64,000 nucleotides of DNA from Armigeres subalbatus. Lineage: Eukaryota; Arthropoda; Insecta; Diptera; Culicidae. The stretch's first letter is position 1. Each line of letters opens with the position of its first letter. This document shows, in pieces, positions 12,001 to 23,239 of the stretch. The notes beneath the pieces are model-generated. The model was not told the origin of the DNA. It was given only the letters and a program-made list of their open reading frames with translations, and ran no database searches. The position numbers were made by a program, and so were the translations under genes. The DNA is taken from positions 24,272,035 to 24,336,034 of the forward strand of contig NC_085140.1 in NCBI RefSeq assembly GCF_024139115.2. Direction: 5' to 3'.

Positions 12001-12185
12001 TTGAAAGCAAACGAAGTTTGCTATTTAGGTTCATTTAAGATCCGTTCCGATTCGCGAATTATTCAACAACAATTATTCGATACTAGTTGATCCAGCAGAC
12101 ATTTTCCTGCATAGTACATATGCAAAAATGCGTGTTGTGAACTGCCCATGCGAAATTTCCATACGAATCTTTATTTTGATTTTTC
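9021..12185. other. Spacer of about 3.2 kb, nothing recognised
   Basis: Several short frames appear on both strands (for example 9241-9543, 10319-10579, 10900-11139, 11425-11664), but none has a recognisable domain, consistent coding signal or splice sites that I can defend. No terminal inverted repeats or tandem arrays were found. Confidence 0.5.
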
Positions 12186-12935
12186 AGGGGAAGGGCCGTT
12201 TAGCCGAATACCGTTCGGCCGAATGCCACTTAATTTTTCCGCTAAATTGCCACTAGGCCGAAAGTTGTTTGGCCGAATATAACATTTGGCCAAACAGACC
12301 ATTAGGCCGAAAGGGTCGTTAGGCCGAAAGGGTAATGTGGCCGAAAGGATCGTTAGGCCGAAAAGGTCATTTAGCCGAAAAGGTCATTTGGCCGAAAGGG
12401 CATTAGACCGAAAGAGTCGTTTGGCGGAAAGAGTCATTTGGCCGAAAGGGTCATTTGACCAAAAGAGTCTGTTGGGGCCTTGGCCTAATACCTTCGACAG
12501 TGATATTTGTTCTAGGCCCAACATGTCTTAGGAAAAATACCAAACGAACTGATTTATCTGCGTGGCCATTTCCCTTTGCTCCTTTCTTGGCTCTTAGAAT
12601 GTTCTTACTTCGTCACAATTAACACAAGATCTAAGATTCTTCACAAGCCTCTCTGTGGGGATGTTCGGGTGATATGGGGCTGAGCAATTGTGTAACATGA
12701 GTCATTAAATCCCTTCGTCTCACTCCCAAACAGAGTCATTTGGCCGAAAGGGTCGTTTGGCCGAAAGGGCCGTTTGGCGGAAAGAGTCATTTGACTGAAA
12801 GCGGCATTTGGTCGAAAGGGTCGTTTGGCCAAAAGGGTCGATTGGTCGAAAGGGTCATTTGGCCGAATAAGACATTGCCGAATAGGACATTTGGCCGAAT
12901 AGGAAATTTGGCCGAATAGGTCATTTGAAAAGTAA
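12186..12935. repeat. Degenerate 17-bp GGCCGAAA minisatellite, left block
   Basis: Head-to-tail units close to GGCCGAAAGGGTCATTT run through 12190-12475 and again 12735-12930, interrupted by about 250 bases of unrelated sequence. Units differ by point changes and 1-base length changes. The segment GGAAGGGCCGTTTAGCCGAA occurs at both about 12189 and about 13298, so part of the array is also duplicated at a larger scale. Open frames over the array (KGSFGRKG-type) are satellite translation and not genes. Confidence 0.9.
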
Positions 12936-13262
12936 GAAATTAGGTTGATGTCTCAATTCTCATTTCCCATTTCTCACTTCTCACTGTAAAAAATTAGGAG
13001 CGGAAAGTGAGTAGTGAAACACCTTGCGCTCCTCCTTTTCTACAGTGAGACGTGAGAAATGAAAAGTGAGAAGTGAGACGTCTCCCATCTTACTGTAGAA
13101 AAAAAGGGGGGGCTAAGTGAGCAGTGAAACGTCTCACTACTAACTTTCCGCTTCACCTTTTTTACAAAGAAAAGTGAGAAATGAGGAGTGAGAAGTAAGA
13201 CGTCTCACTTCTCACTTCTCAATTCTCACTTCTCACTGTGAAAATTGTCACTTTTCAAATGA
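12936..13262. repeat. GTGAGAAGTGAGACGTCTCAC-type simple repeat block
   Basis: Short alternating blocks of AAGTGAGAAGTGAGACG and its complement CGTCTCACTTCTCACTT produce many nested palindromes centred on GAGACGTCTC. The same motif recurs beyond the hAT element at about 17649-17662 as the palindrome GTGAGACGTCTCAC, again right after a GGCCGAA block. Confidence 0.8.
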
Positions 13263-13339
13263 CCTATTCGGTCAAATGACTCTTTCGGGCAAAGGGGAAG
13301 GGCCGTTTAGCCGAATATCGTTTGGCCGAAGGCCACTAG
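13263..13339. repeat. GGCCGAA satellite immediately left of the hAT insertion
   Basis: GGCCGTTTAGCCGAATATCG and following units lead directly into the 8-bp target duplicate GCCACTAG at 13332-13339. The array resumes at 17286 with the second GCCACTAG followed by GCCGAAAGTTGTTTG. Confidence 0.85.
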
Positions 13340-13714
13340 TAGAGGTGTGCGCCGCCGCCGTCGACAGTTTTTGGCACGCCGCCGCCGCCGACATTTTTGC
13401 ATCGGCGCCCCGCCGTTTCAAATTTGTCACGCCGCTGATCTATAATTTTTCACGCCGATTCAAATTTTCAGTGGAAACTCCAAAGATTCAGTGCAATTCC
13501 CATATAATTTCCTGATAGATCTTTACAACATCCCGTTGAAACTCCAGAGAATTTTTCGTGAACATACCAATTATTTCCATGAAAATTCCATACAATATCT
13601 TGTTGAAATTTTGAAAAGCTCTCCGTAAAAGCTAAGCGTGAAAAACGCAAAGGAGCTCCCGTTGAAATTTAAAAAAATCTACTTGAAATTGAATTTTCGA
13701 ACAGAACAAAGTCG

Positions 13715-15470
13715 TTCGGCAGAAAGTCATAAGGCTGAGCATAAAGCCGAATATGTCGTTTAACCGAAAAGAGTATTTGGTAGAACCTTCACGAGCAAAT
13801 CGATAACTTTTTTTTAATGTTGTGAAATCATCGATTATATTTACTTAATTTGAAATCTTTTGGTCGTTTTAACGGTTAAAATAACAAAATGTAATACCAG
13901 AAATATCTTACTGTGACATTCAATCATAAACTATTCCTGCTGTCGATGAGAGCAAATCGAAAACTAATTTTGATATTGGTTTCCTATAACAAAATAAAAC
14001 ACAGTTTGATGTCATATCATTCAAAATAGTAATCTACAGCAAAATGAGATCAAAATATGTAATCAATCATAATGCTTTATACATATTTGAAAACGAATTA
14101 TGACTCAATTTGATGTCAAAATCAAAATATGTTTTCTATACGCTCTCATTATGTGTTCAGACTTCGCTAGGATATCTAGCCTAAAGTTATTCGGCCGAGA
14201 ATGTCATTTGATCGAACAGTTCCTTTGGCTAAAAAAATTGTGAATATGTCCTTCTGCCGAAATAGTCGTTTGGTCGAAAAGGACTTTCGGTCGAAAGTGT
14301 CGTTCGGCTGAATTGGTCATTTTGGATATTTTACAAAATGACAATAACGGGAGAATCTTTTGATTTTCGCCTCAAAATTTTAACGAAAGATTTCCAGTTT
14401 TTACAGAATAGTTATTTGAAAATTATTTTCAGATTTTCCACGCAAACTACTGCCAAGTATCAAGAACTCTTTGGAATCACCCAGAGGAGCTCTTTGGATT
14501 TACCAAGGAAAGTTGTTTGTGATTTACGTGCGAAAATGTTCGGAATATCCACGGAATGTTCCTATTGAGTTTCTGTTGAGTATTCTTTGAAATTCACACA
14601 GAAAATTGTGACTGCATCTCTTTTGCTTTACGTTGACTTCCCCAATCTAGATTATATAAGACGGTTAGTTTTTTTTTTCTTTATTAGAGTGATTTTTTTG
14701 CAGGGAGAAGTTCATCACTAAACGGCTAGTTTGGCATAGGCAACTTTAAAACATCGAAAAAATGCTCGGAATTTTCGAGGATTTTTTGGATTTCTTCAGA
14801 AAATTCTTTCTATTTTCGATTATAAATTCTTGACCGAAAGCGACAGACGGCCGAACTGGCAATTTGGCCGAAAAAGTCGTTTGCTCTACCAGGTTGTCCG
14901 GTTGAAACGATCATTGGCCAAAAATGCCATATATATAGTTTTTTGACAGAATGAACCATTTGGCCGAAAAAGTAATTTGGTCCAACAGGTAATACGGCCA
15001 AATTTCAATGACTGATCCTCGTACAGAACGGGTAATATGGTCAGAAATGGCGGAATGGTCTTTTTGACTATTGACCATTGAACAAAATTCCGTGGCCTCT
15101 CTATTTTTAAGTCGATAAAGACATCTAACCAGGAACCATTTAACAAACTAACGTTTCACGGAAACTGTTATCAGGTCAAAACTGGCTTGACCGAAAATGT
15201 AGTTTGGCCGAAAGCTATGGCTGTGGCAATGGCAAAAAGAAAATTTTGGCAGACTTGTAAAAAGTTGTTTACCCTAACTATTTGGCTCAATTTGCCGTTT
15301 GGATGAAAAAGTCGTTTGACCGAATATAGATCATTTGACCGAAATGCCGTTTGGTAAAAAATGTCATTCTGTAGAAAGAGTGTTGTTCGGCTGAATTGAT
15401 CATTTTGCCAAAAGCCGTTTATCCGAATATCAATTCGGCTGAATGGGATTTGGTTAGATGGCTTTTGGCT
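13715..15470. repeat. GGCCGAA satellite blocks inside the hAT element
   Basis: Degenerate units (for example TCGTTTGGTCGAAAAGGACTT near 14265) occur at about 13715-13790, 14190-14330, 14830-15000 and 15180-15460. They are more diverged than the blocks outside the element. The intervening DNA is AT-rich with recurrent TGAAAATTTTC-like segments. Confidence 0.75.
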
Positions 15471-15557
15471 TAAAGGCCAGTATCAACTTAAAAAGTAGAG
15501 AGGTTACAAATTTCGTTCAAGGGTCGTTTGACAATTAGCCTTTTCAACGTAAATGTT

Positions 15558-15994
15558 TTTTTTTATTCCTTTATTTATTTGATAGGCACTCTGTGTTACT
15601 TAACCGCTACTGTGCCGAGATCTACTGTGGTATTCTGCAGCCAGAATCCACACAGAATCTATTTTTAGATTTTTCCATTATTCATTGTTGTTGTCGTTGC
15701 TGGTCCATCTCGTCGTGAGTCCATTGTGTTCGTTTTGTCCATGTCGTGTATCCAATGATCGTTGCATTGTCCGGTTGCCATTTATCAAGGTAACGTTGGA
15801 GGAATGCCTCCGAGAAGAACAAGTTGGCAGTCGTCATCAGGCAGCCGTGACGGTGAAGCGTGCACCCCAATACGCCACCGCATAGGCTGCGTATCCGGCG
15901 ACTGACGAGGGTTTTGGTGGAGGGGCTAGGAATCGAACCCATGACCATTCGCTTGAAAGGCGAACGTGTAGCCAACTACGCTCCGGGACCCCCC
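15558..15994 (-). mobile_element. tRNA-derived SINE, family B, minus strand, full length
   Basis: On the minus strand the element begins at 15994 with GGGGGGTCCCGGAGCGTAG, followed by an A-box-like TAGTTGGCTACACG and a B box GGGTTCGATTCC. It then has a unique body and an A-rich 3' end containing AATAAA. A perfect 15-bp target duplication, TTCAACGTAAATGTT, flanks it at 15543-15557 and 15995-16009. The copy at 58490-58924 is the same length and collinear, in the opposite orientation. Confidence 0.9.
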
Positions 15995-16049
15995 TTCAAC
16001 GTAAATGTTATTAGGGCAAATGGATGGATATTTTGGATTAAATTACCCG

Positions 16050-16240
16050 TTCAGTTATTGCCATTTGGCCGTATAACCTGTTGGCCTAAACTATATTTTC
16101 GGACAAATATTCCACTCTGCTAAACGACCATTTCGGCCAAACAGCATGTTTGGGCTGATGACCTATTCGGCCATACGACCTGTTAGGGCAAACGACTATT
16201 TGGGACAAATTACCAGTTCGGCCGTGTGTCGCTTGCGGCC
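16050..16240. repeat. GGCCAAA/TTCGGCC satellite block inside the hAT element, inverted sense
   Basis: Units here read ATTTCGGCCAAACAGCATG-like, the reverse sense of the units at 14.2-15.4 kb. The change of sense suggests that the internal satellite was rearranged after capture. Confidence 0.55.
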
Positions 16241-16273
16241 AATGGGATTTCCAACAATTTGTTATTGACAATA

Positions 16274-16535
16274 CATTAGTCGTTCAATAACTGCAACATG
16301 TTTTCGTTTCAGTTAGCCAATGACGTTCGATAACTGCGACGCATTCAACATGGAATACAGTTGTCAGACGGCGTCAGAATAGAAGTGCACCTGATTGTTC
16401 AGTGCTATGCAGCTATCATCGACATTGACATAGTTTTGAAGCTCAGCTGTTCGATAACTGCAAAACTGATGTAACTATCGAAATGCGGTTAAAAGCATTG
16501 CAGTTGAATTACTTTCAGTTATCGAACGTCTAATG
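16274..16535. mobile_element. MITE with TA target duplication, 262 bp
   Basis: Terminal inverted repeats CATTAGTCGTTCAATAACTG (left) and CATTAGACGTTCGATAACTG (complement of the right end) differ at two positions. TA dinucleotides flank both ends (16272-16273, 16536-16537), the target duplication of the Tc1/mariner superfamily. Internal sequence repeats the TTCGATAACTGC motif. It has no coding capacity and is nested in the 3.95-kb hAT element. Confidence 0.8.
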
Positions 16536-17285
16536 TACAAAGAATTTCCCTTAGAAACCCAATAATTTTTCGTGGAGACATTTTGAGCAATCCTGCATGG
16601 AAATTATAAAGAAGTTTCCGTTAAACTTACGGACAGTTTCTCATGAACATTCCAGAGATTTTTTCTTGAAAACTCTTTAGTCTCCCGCGGAAATTCTTAA
16701 CAATTTACTATTTTATTGTTGGCCATGTCAAGCTAGCCGTCTTTATTATTCTAGACTGAGAAAGCCAACGGTTAAACACCTATTCTACCAACCGCACTCT
16801 CCTACAATTATCAAGAATTTTCTGTGAAAATTTCAAAGAATACTCAACAGAAATTCAACAGGAACTTTTCGTAAATTTCTGAATTTTTTCCTGTAGAAGT
16901 TAAGAACATTTTTTGAGAAAATTCTGAAGTTTCTCATGCAAATTGCGACCTTTTTTTCTGCTGAAATTCCAAACAATTTTATTTTTGTATTACTAACCCC
17001 TTCTCTTGGTAATTTCAAAGATTGCTCGTAAATATTTTCCAAATTATGAAAAAACTTATAGTTTTTTCTGGAGAAGTTCATTAGATTTTTCATGCGAAAT
17101 TCAAAAGATTTTTCTTTAAATGTCTTGAAAATATCACGAAAAAATGCAAAAAAAATCTTAGAAAATCGTAATGCCAAGCCGATTCACGCCGCCACCGCCG
17201 CCGGCTAAAATGGCTTTCGGCGTGACGCCGAAAACGCCGCCGCCGACCAAAATTTTGACGAATATCGGACCGGCGCACACCTCTA

Positions 17286-17458
17286 GCCACTAGGCCGAAA
17301 GTTGTTTGCACCGAATATACTATTTGGCCGAATAGGCCATTAGGCCGAAAGTCATTTGTCGAAAGGAGCATTTGGCTGAATAGATCATTTGACTGAAAGG
17401 GTCATTATGCCTAAATGGTCATTTGGCCGAAAGGGTCTTTTAGCCGAATAGGACATTT
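17286..17458. repeat. GGCCGAA satellite right of the hAT element
   Basis: Continuation of the array: GCCACTAGGCCGAAAGTTG followed by units such as TCATTTGGCCGAAAGGGTC. It closely matches the segment at about 12250-12290. Confidence 0.85.
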
Positions 17459-17585
17459 CTCGCTTAACTTTTCAAAAGGACCTAAGTGACATTTTTTTCA
17501 AGCTTTCAAGTTGTTCTGTTGATTACGCTATTCAAATAAATTCATGAAAAGAATTTAATTAGGTCCTTTTGAAAAGTTGAGCGAG
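17459..17585. mobile_element. Short MITE, 127 bp, in the satellite
   Basis: The ends CTCGCTTAACTTTTCAAAAG and the complement of CTTTTGAAAAGTTGAGCGAG form an inverted repeat of about 27 bp that continues as GACCTAA. The sequence ATTT occurs immediately outside both ends (17455-17458 and 17586-17589). Removing the insert restores a normal satellite unit, GACATTTGGCTGATAGG. No coding capacity. Confidence 0.75.
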
Positions 17586-18495
17586 ATTTGGCTGATAGGT
17601 CATTTGGCCGAATAGGTCATTTAAAAAGTGAGAAATAGAGTGGGAAAAGTGAGACGTCTCACATTATTATTCTTCTCTTGATTGTTTTCACATTTTAAAA
17701 TATAGCAATCTAATGTGCTAACATGAAAACGTGTACCATCCCAAGTAACATTTTGAGTTTTATGAATTACTACAGGAGTATTTGAATTCTACGACAATAA
17801 AACCCTAGTCAAGGCATTTGCCTCTCGATCGCTTACACCAAAACCTCTTGAAGAGTAGTATCTGCCTAGTTGGCCCACTCTTGCAATGGTTTTTAAGTGT
17901 AAGTGTAAGACGAAATTCAAGATCAGAAACTGACAAAACCTGAACAAAAAATTGGCACCAAAAACCTTTCGAAATCCATGTGCAAACTGCTATAAAAGAA
18001 AGTTGGCATTAGTTAAAACCTTTTCTAAGCTACTTAATCTTGATGCCTGCGGAATTCTCTAGATCTAGTTTTATTCAAACAATCACATGAAATAATAAAA
18101 TACGTTCAGTCTCAACAAAATAAATTAAAATTTATTTTATATGAAACCATAAAATGCCATAATCAAATATGCAAATGAAATATTCTGAACTAAACCATAG
18201 ATAAAAATAATTGAAGCAGAGTTGCTGCATGGTGCATAAAATTTTGGTGCCGAATCAGATTTATTGTGTCATATAGCGCAAAACATTGATATAACTGATG
18301 CGCTCTCAGTAAACTTCAATTTAACAACTTTTTTTTAAAAAGCTAATTGTTCGATAAACAAAAAAAATCGTTTTTCTGCATTTATTATTTATTGCATTAA
18401 TATTTATTGATTTTTGATTGTTCGTAGCTTATTCGTTTATAAAATAGGATGAATGAAATGCAGTATAAATACATATTTGAATTCAAAGTGTCTTT
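17586..18495. other. End of satellite, then AT-rich spacer
   Basis: The first about 80 bases are satellite and the GTGAGACGTCTCAC palindrome. The rest is AT-rich DNA with no recognised feature. Confidence 0.5.
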
Positions 18496-18784
18496 GGGCC
18501 CTCCTTAGCCGTGCGGTAAGACGCGCGGCTACAAAGCAAGACCATGCTGAGGGTGGCTGGGTTCGATTCCCGGTGCCGGTCTAGGCAATTTTCGGATTGG
18601 AAATTGTCTCGACTTCCCTGGGCATAAAAGTATCATCGTGCTAGCCTCATGATATACGAATGCAAAAATGGTAACCTGGCTTAGAAACCTCGCAGTTAAT
18701 AACTGTGGAAGTGCTTAATGAACACTAAGCTGCAAGGCGGCTCTGTCCCAGTGTGGGGATGTAATGCCAATAAGAAGAAGAAGA
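18496..18784 (+). mobile_element. tRNA-derived SINE, family A (Feilai-like), plus strand
   Basis: It begins GGGCCCTCCTTAGCCGTGCG with a tRNA-like head (B box GGGTTCGATTCCC near 18560) and ends with AATAAGAAGAAGAAG. It is closely similar to the copy at 50837-51218 except for tail length. A 5-bp TGTCT on both sides is too short to be a convincing target duplication. Confidence 0.9.
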
Positions 18785-19479
18785 TGTCTGCTGATGTTAA
18801 GTGAAAAAAATATGGCGATGGCATCCGAGATGATTTTTCGTGATCAATTTGTTCAAATTGCTTTGCTTCGATGAAATCAACTTTAAAATCGTAATTGCTT
18901 ATGTACTATATACATTAGCTATTACAAATGCCGATTGGTCATTTTTCAACATTAAGGGCATAGTTGGAAGAGTACCACTATGGCAGTCAATATGGCACTG
19001 AACCTCCCACGGGTCAACCCCACACCTCCCGCACTCCTTTCCCACCAACATTCGAATGCATCGAACAGCATCGAACAAAAGTTTAATATTCAAATTACTA
19101 ACCTGTTCACAGCATATTTATTCACTTCCCGTGATTATGAACATGTTTATATAAAGAGTCTTATGCATTTCAGCTAGAATAATATCATAAATCAGCAGTT
19201 TCGTGCCGATTTATTAGCCGTTCGCGATTTGGTGGGTTCATCACTGCACTTCACTTCTGCTTAAAGGGCACTGAAAAAATCAAGTTTTTACTCACTTCTC
19301 CGCACATGAGCAGCCCGAAATGTTGATGGAATGCAAATTAAACATCACTTTTCGAAATCAGTCACTTGTTTAAACCGAAAACTTAATATAAACTGCTATT
19401 TTTGCCCGAAAAAAAAACGATTAAAAACTGATCGCGGAGCGAATGTAAACAACGGCACCGGCAGCAGCAAACTAATAAA
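18785..19479. other. AT-rich spacer
   Basis: Nothing recognised on either strand. Confidence 0.5.
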
Positions 19480-20264
19480 TAGGGTGGTTCAAAAAATAAT
19501 TTTGCTCCGCCACGCTCAGTCGATTATGATTTATAAATTGGGTGTCATTCGATGGTTTGGGCTGGTTTGAATAGAGGCTTACCGTGCACAGGTCGTTTCA
19601 GGTTTGTATGACAGTTGATATGGCGAGGTTGAATTTTACATTATTGTGATTGTGGCGCTCCGTCTTTGGGCGATGGCGAGGGGGGAGACCATATGAATGG
19701 ATGAAATATTCAAGAGCTTTAACTCTGTAGACAATGCATATTGAATGGTCGTTCCAATAGTTAGAAGTCGATTTCAATCGAGGTTGCGTGTCTTTAGCAT
19801 GATTAATTGGGCTTTTAGGTATTTATTAGGCTTCTCAGAACAGAAGGCATCAGTGTGGCATCAGAAACGTGTGGTTTAACAAAATAGCCAAAATTTGTCT
19901 GTGATATCTATTGCACCAGGGGCAGATACTTCATACAAAAAGTGTGACATGGAGGTGAGCGGGGTATAAAATGATATTTTAGCGTTACGTAATCAATGGA
20001 TCTTTCCTGCGTTGCGATTTTCGTTCAGTGAAGTCTTTAGAATGTTGCTTTCAGCTATGTGGGTTCTCTTTTCACCAGCGTTTGGAGGGGAGGCGCTGTA
20101 GCCAGTGTAACGAAAGGTTTTGTTTCCCATACTAGTTTTCATACAAACTTGAACCGACTTGTGCTCAACCAGTTTTTGTTCAATTCGATTTTTGGAGGAC
20201 ACTCGGAGCATGGGACGGAATCGATTGAGCGTGTTGGAGCTGGGTCGTTCTTTGTACCACCCTA
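19480..20264. mobile_element. TIR element of about 785 bp with TAGGGTGGT ends
   Basis: The left end reads TAGGGTGGTTCAAA and the right end TTTGTACCACCCTA, an imperfect inverted repeat. The flanks ACTAATAA (19471-19478) and ACTAATAT (right, from 20264) suggest a duplication of 7-8 bp, compatible with hAT or P superfamilies. Exact ends are ambiguous by one or two bases. No transposase-like reading frame is present. Confidence 0.65.
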
Positions 20265-22502
20265 CTAATATTTTTTGTTTTTTATAAATACGATACCACT
20301 ACTACTACAGTATATGACAGTCTTTATTGTACCAATATTTTCAAAGCTTTGTTTTGGTACTCAATCCACCTTCACCTTAATGATCACCATAATAAGAGAG
20401 AATTTGACAGTTCAAGTTTTCCAAATAAAAATAAACAAACCGCATGGATGTAAGTTTTCGGAACATTCCGGATTCCGAATTGATCAATTATACACGTAAG
20501 TAAAAAATAAAATACTACACTAGTTGTCGCTTGTGACGGCACTCTTCCAGAAATAAAAATGCATCACGTGCTTTACCGTGCCATCGTCAAAGAAAATGTG
20601 AAACGTTTGATATGGATGGGGCAGGTACGCACACCATGTTATTTCTTCTATCGTTAGTGTCTTTCCACCTCGCGATTTTGGAAACGCAAATTTCGGCATC
20701 GAGATAATTGATGTAAACTGAAAATGGCTCAGCATGCATATTGTGAGTAAGCACGCATCTTAGTAATATTTAAAGACTATATTTGATGTGAGAATGAAGT
20801 TTTTAGCTACTACTCGCTTCACTTCGCAATTATCGTTTTTTTTTCATTCGATCACAAATGCAATGTTTACAGCATTCATAAATGCCAATACATCTCATGT
20901 AAAGTCAATTGTTTTGAAAGTAACATTTATAGTCACAAAACGACTTTAAAAAGTATTTCATAGTACCAATTAAAACAAACATCACAAAGCTTTATTATTA
21001 CTTTACATGTGGGTTTAATCAAGGCAAGGAGTGCCTCAATAAATTCATATTTAAATTTTCATAGTATCCGGAATATATAACCTGCTTCAAAAGGTTTTTA
21101 AAACAACCTATAGAAGGATCATAATTCCCGCATGGTAAATGCTTTCTGTAAGCTGGAGAGCATGACTATTGCCTTAATAAAACCGCAATAAATAACACCG
21201 AATGCCAAAGAGCTGTGTGAATGTTACTTGGGCATGTTATTGTTTTCATAAATGGCTTCATTCCTCTGGCCAATAACTTAGGCAAACAAAGAAATTCTAT
21301 GATCCCATACTTCATACCTTCTGGCCATAACGAAAAAACTGCTTCGGTAGATTTTGAGTGCACATAATGACAAAAGATCTCTAAATGACATAAAAACTGA
21401 CAAAAAAAAACAATTTTTACGAAGTTAGTTAGCATTGGACCTCTCTGACTATTGCAGAGGTTTCTACTCTGGTGCAGAGATTTCAACTTTTTTCAGAGCA
21501 AACCTAAGAAAACAATTTTGATTCTAATTCACCTTCAAATTAATTACCATTATTTTGTGGTTCCTTATTGTTTATGATATAATGATATATCATTCAGCAC
21601 ATCATAATGTATCAGTCAGCCAAACATTTCTTATCATAACATGCTATCAAAGCAGGTCTCATAACATACTATATCTAGGTCTAGGTCCGATTAAACGACA
21701 ACTTCCGAAATATGTAACGCGATAGTGGCCCTTTTAATTAGCCATAGACTGAATGAGCAGCAAGCATAAGCACTGGTTATTCCGGTCGATAACTCGAAAC
21801 AATAACAACAACTTTTTGTTTCCCGTACAGGCGTAGAAACATTAAGGTATGATAATTATTATTGATAGAACCTCAACGAATTTCGAAGGCTGTCGCACAC
21901 CTCCACGGTCGCCGATGTAGATACTGCAGGCAATCACTAAACGTGCCAGTAAATGCTTCTCCTGAGGATAGGCCGTTCGGTTCGGCAGGTCCGATTATAG
22001 TTGGATTGGTGCCAAATTTGATGATTTTCGGTTAGCTCTGAAGAATTCCGCATCCGGCGTCAGCAGCGTCCCACCAGCGCTATATTCCTTCCGCCTCTGC
22101 TGCCGATGCCGATGATGACGACGGCGGCAAGGTACTTCAAAAGGAATTAATACAAAAACCAAAAAAAAACGAACATTCGCTGCTTTTCCTATACTTCGCT
22201 TTGAATGTATCCGTTGTCATATAGACGAGGTTGTGTAGTTTTTTAGAAGCGCTGCATACTGGAACAGAAACCAATGATAGGTGGAACAAACTTTTGAGGA
22301 AGGAAAAAAAGTCTGCACCTGCACTTCGTTTATAATGAGTCTAAAGTTGCGCGTCGCCAACCTTTCCTCTGTTAGATCGCTATCAAGAACTATTTTCATT
22401 GGATTATTTTGAGACATTCTGGCTACTTGCTCTGCCTACAGCAGTCGTCTCCTATTCAAAACAACAAGGTTTTTGGCAAAACGCAAAACGGTACACCATC
22501 GG
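20265..22502. other. Spacer of about 2.2 kb, nothing recognised
   Basis: AT-rich with scattered short frames (for example minus-strand 21166-21486). No domain, RNA gene or repeat structure was seen. Confidence 0.45.
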
Positions 22503-22543
22503 TTACACCATCTTTCGGGCAAAACGCCCGAAAGATGGTGTAA
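22503..22543. repeat. Perfect 18-bp hairpin
   Basis: TTACACCATCTTTCGGGC at 22503-22520 is followed by the loop AAAAC and its exact complement at 22526-22543. The DNA just downstream (GACTCAATT ... GTGAACGCATGGTTGTTT ... GAGGTGAA) recurs near 45870-45960, so the hairpin probably lies at one end of an interspersed repeat. Confidence 0.7.
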
Positions 22544-22755
22544 ATTGACTCAATTTCATGTGAACGCATGGTTGTTTTGTCTTACGGGTGAGGTGAACAG
22601 CAAATCTTAAAATTTAACTAAAAATGAAGGCAAACTGCCCAAAAAGGAACATCACGCAGAGCCAATCCTCAGCTGTACAGTCACATTGTGGAAAACGGGG
22701 ATATTCGCCCAGATTTCGCAAAACGGGTTGAGAACGGCCGATCCGGAATTCCAAT

Positions 22756-23239
22756 ATGACAGTGCTCAATAAGCAATCTGAGAATGAGCAACCAGAACCA
22801 ACTGGATCCAGAACCCTTCGAGAATCACAGTTCGCTGGAACAAGCAGGGCAGAGAAATTAGATGCAAAGAAGACTACACTCTCAATATCGATCTACAGGA
22901 GCAACTGCAACACTGCGATCGATACCACTGACTTATTCATCGAGCAGAAGGAAGCACAAGGAAGACAGAAGAAGAGGAATGACAAGGATGAATCGTCTAA
23001 TGAATCGGACTACGAAGCAGCAATATAATTATCCGGAAACGCACCGTTATCGGATTCGGATGCACACAATAGAAGAACCAGAAGTACGAGCAAACACTTT
23101 CGAATCGCACAAGCTGAAGAAATTCAACAGAACTCCACGTTGCCTTCTGGATAGGGAGGTAAGGCCACACATAAGTAAAAGCCACTGGAATGACTTTTTT
23201 GAAGAAGATTGCAACCATCAACCTAAATAGCATTAAGAC
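22756..23239 (+). pseudogene. Possible ORF1 tail and start of ORF2 of an APE-type non-LTR element
   Basis: The frame at 22756-23028 (MTVLNKQSENEQPEPTGSR...) is rich in lysine, glutamate and serine and has no recognised domain; its membership of the element is inference. At about 23192 a new frame starts MTFLKKIATINLNSIKT, the typical opening of an APE-type endonuclease (IATINLNSI). It is cut at 23239 by the 1.6-kb insertion and continues at 24846. The split reading makes a clear pre-insertion site, and the element was therefore present before the insert. Confidence 0.6.

Larger units (their letters stand above)
13340..17285. mobile_element. hAT-type DNA transposon, non-autonomous, 3.95 kb
   Basis: The ends are perfect 15-bp terminal inverted repeats: TAGAGGTGTGCGCCG at 13340 and its complement ending at 17285. 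Both sides carry the perfect 8-bp direct duplication GCCACTAG (13332-13339 and 17286-17293). An 8-bp duplication with a TAGAG(G)TG-type end is the hAT superfamily pattern. The subterminal regions are rich in GCCGCCGCC. No transposase-like frame is present, so the element must be non-autonomous or deleted. Its interior contains satellite blocks like those outside, repeated GAAATTCC/AAATTTTC-rich segments, a complete SINE and a TA-flanked MITE. Confidence 0.85.

Noticed and set aside
12286..12832. Arg/Lys-rich frames over the GGCCGAA satellite
   Set aside because: The 17-bp units generate them; the proteins are repetitive and unrelated to any family.
18500..18570. Possible tRNA genes (also at 4.6, 15.9, 50.9, 52.6, 55.6 and 58.5 kb)
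   Set aside because: The A and B box pairs belong to SINE heads or transposon interiors. They continue into SINE bodies, and none shows a complete tRNA cloverleaf that I can defend.
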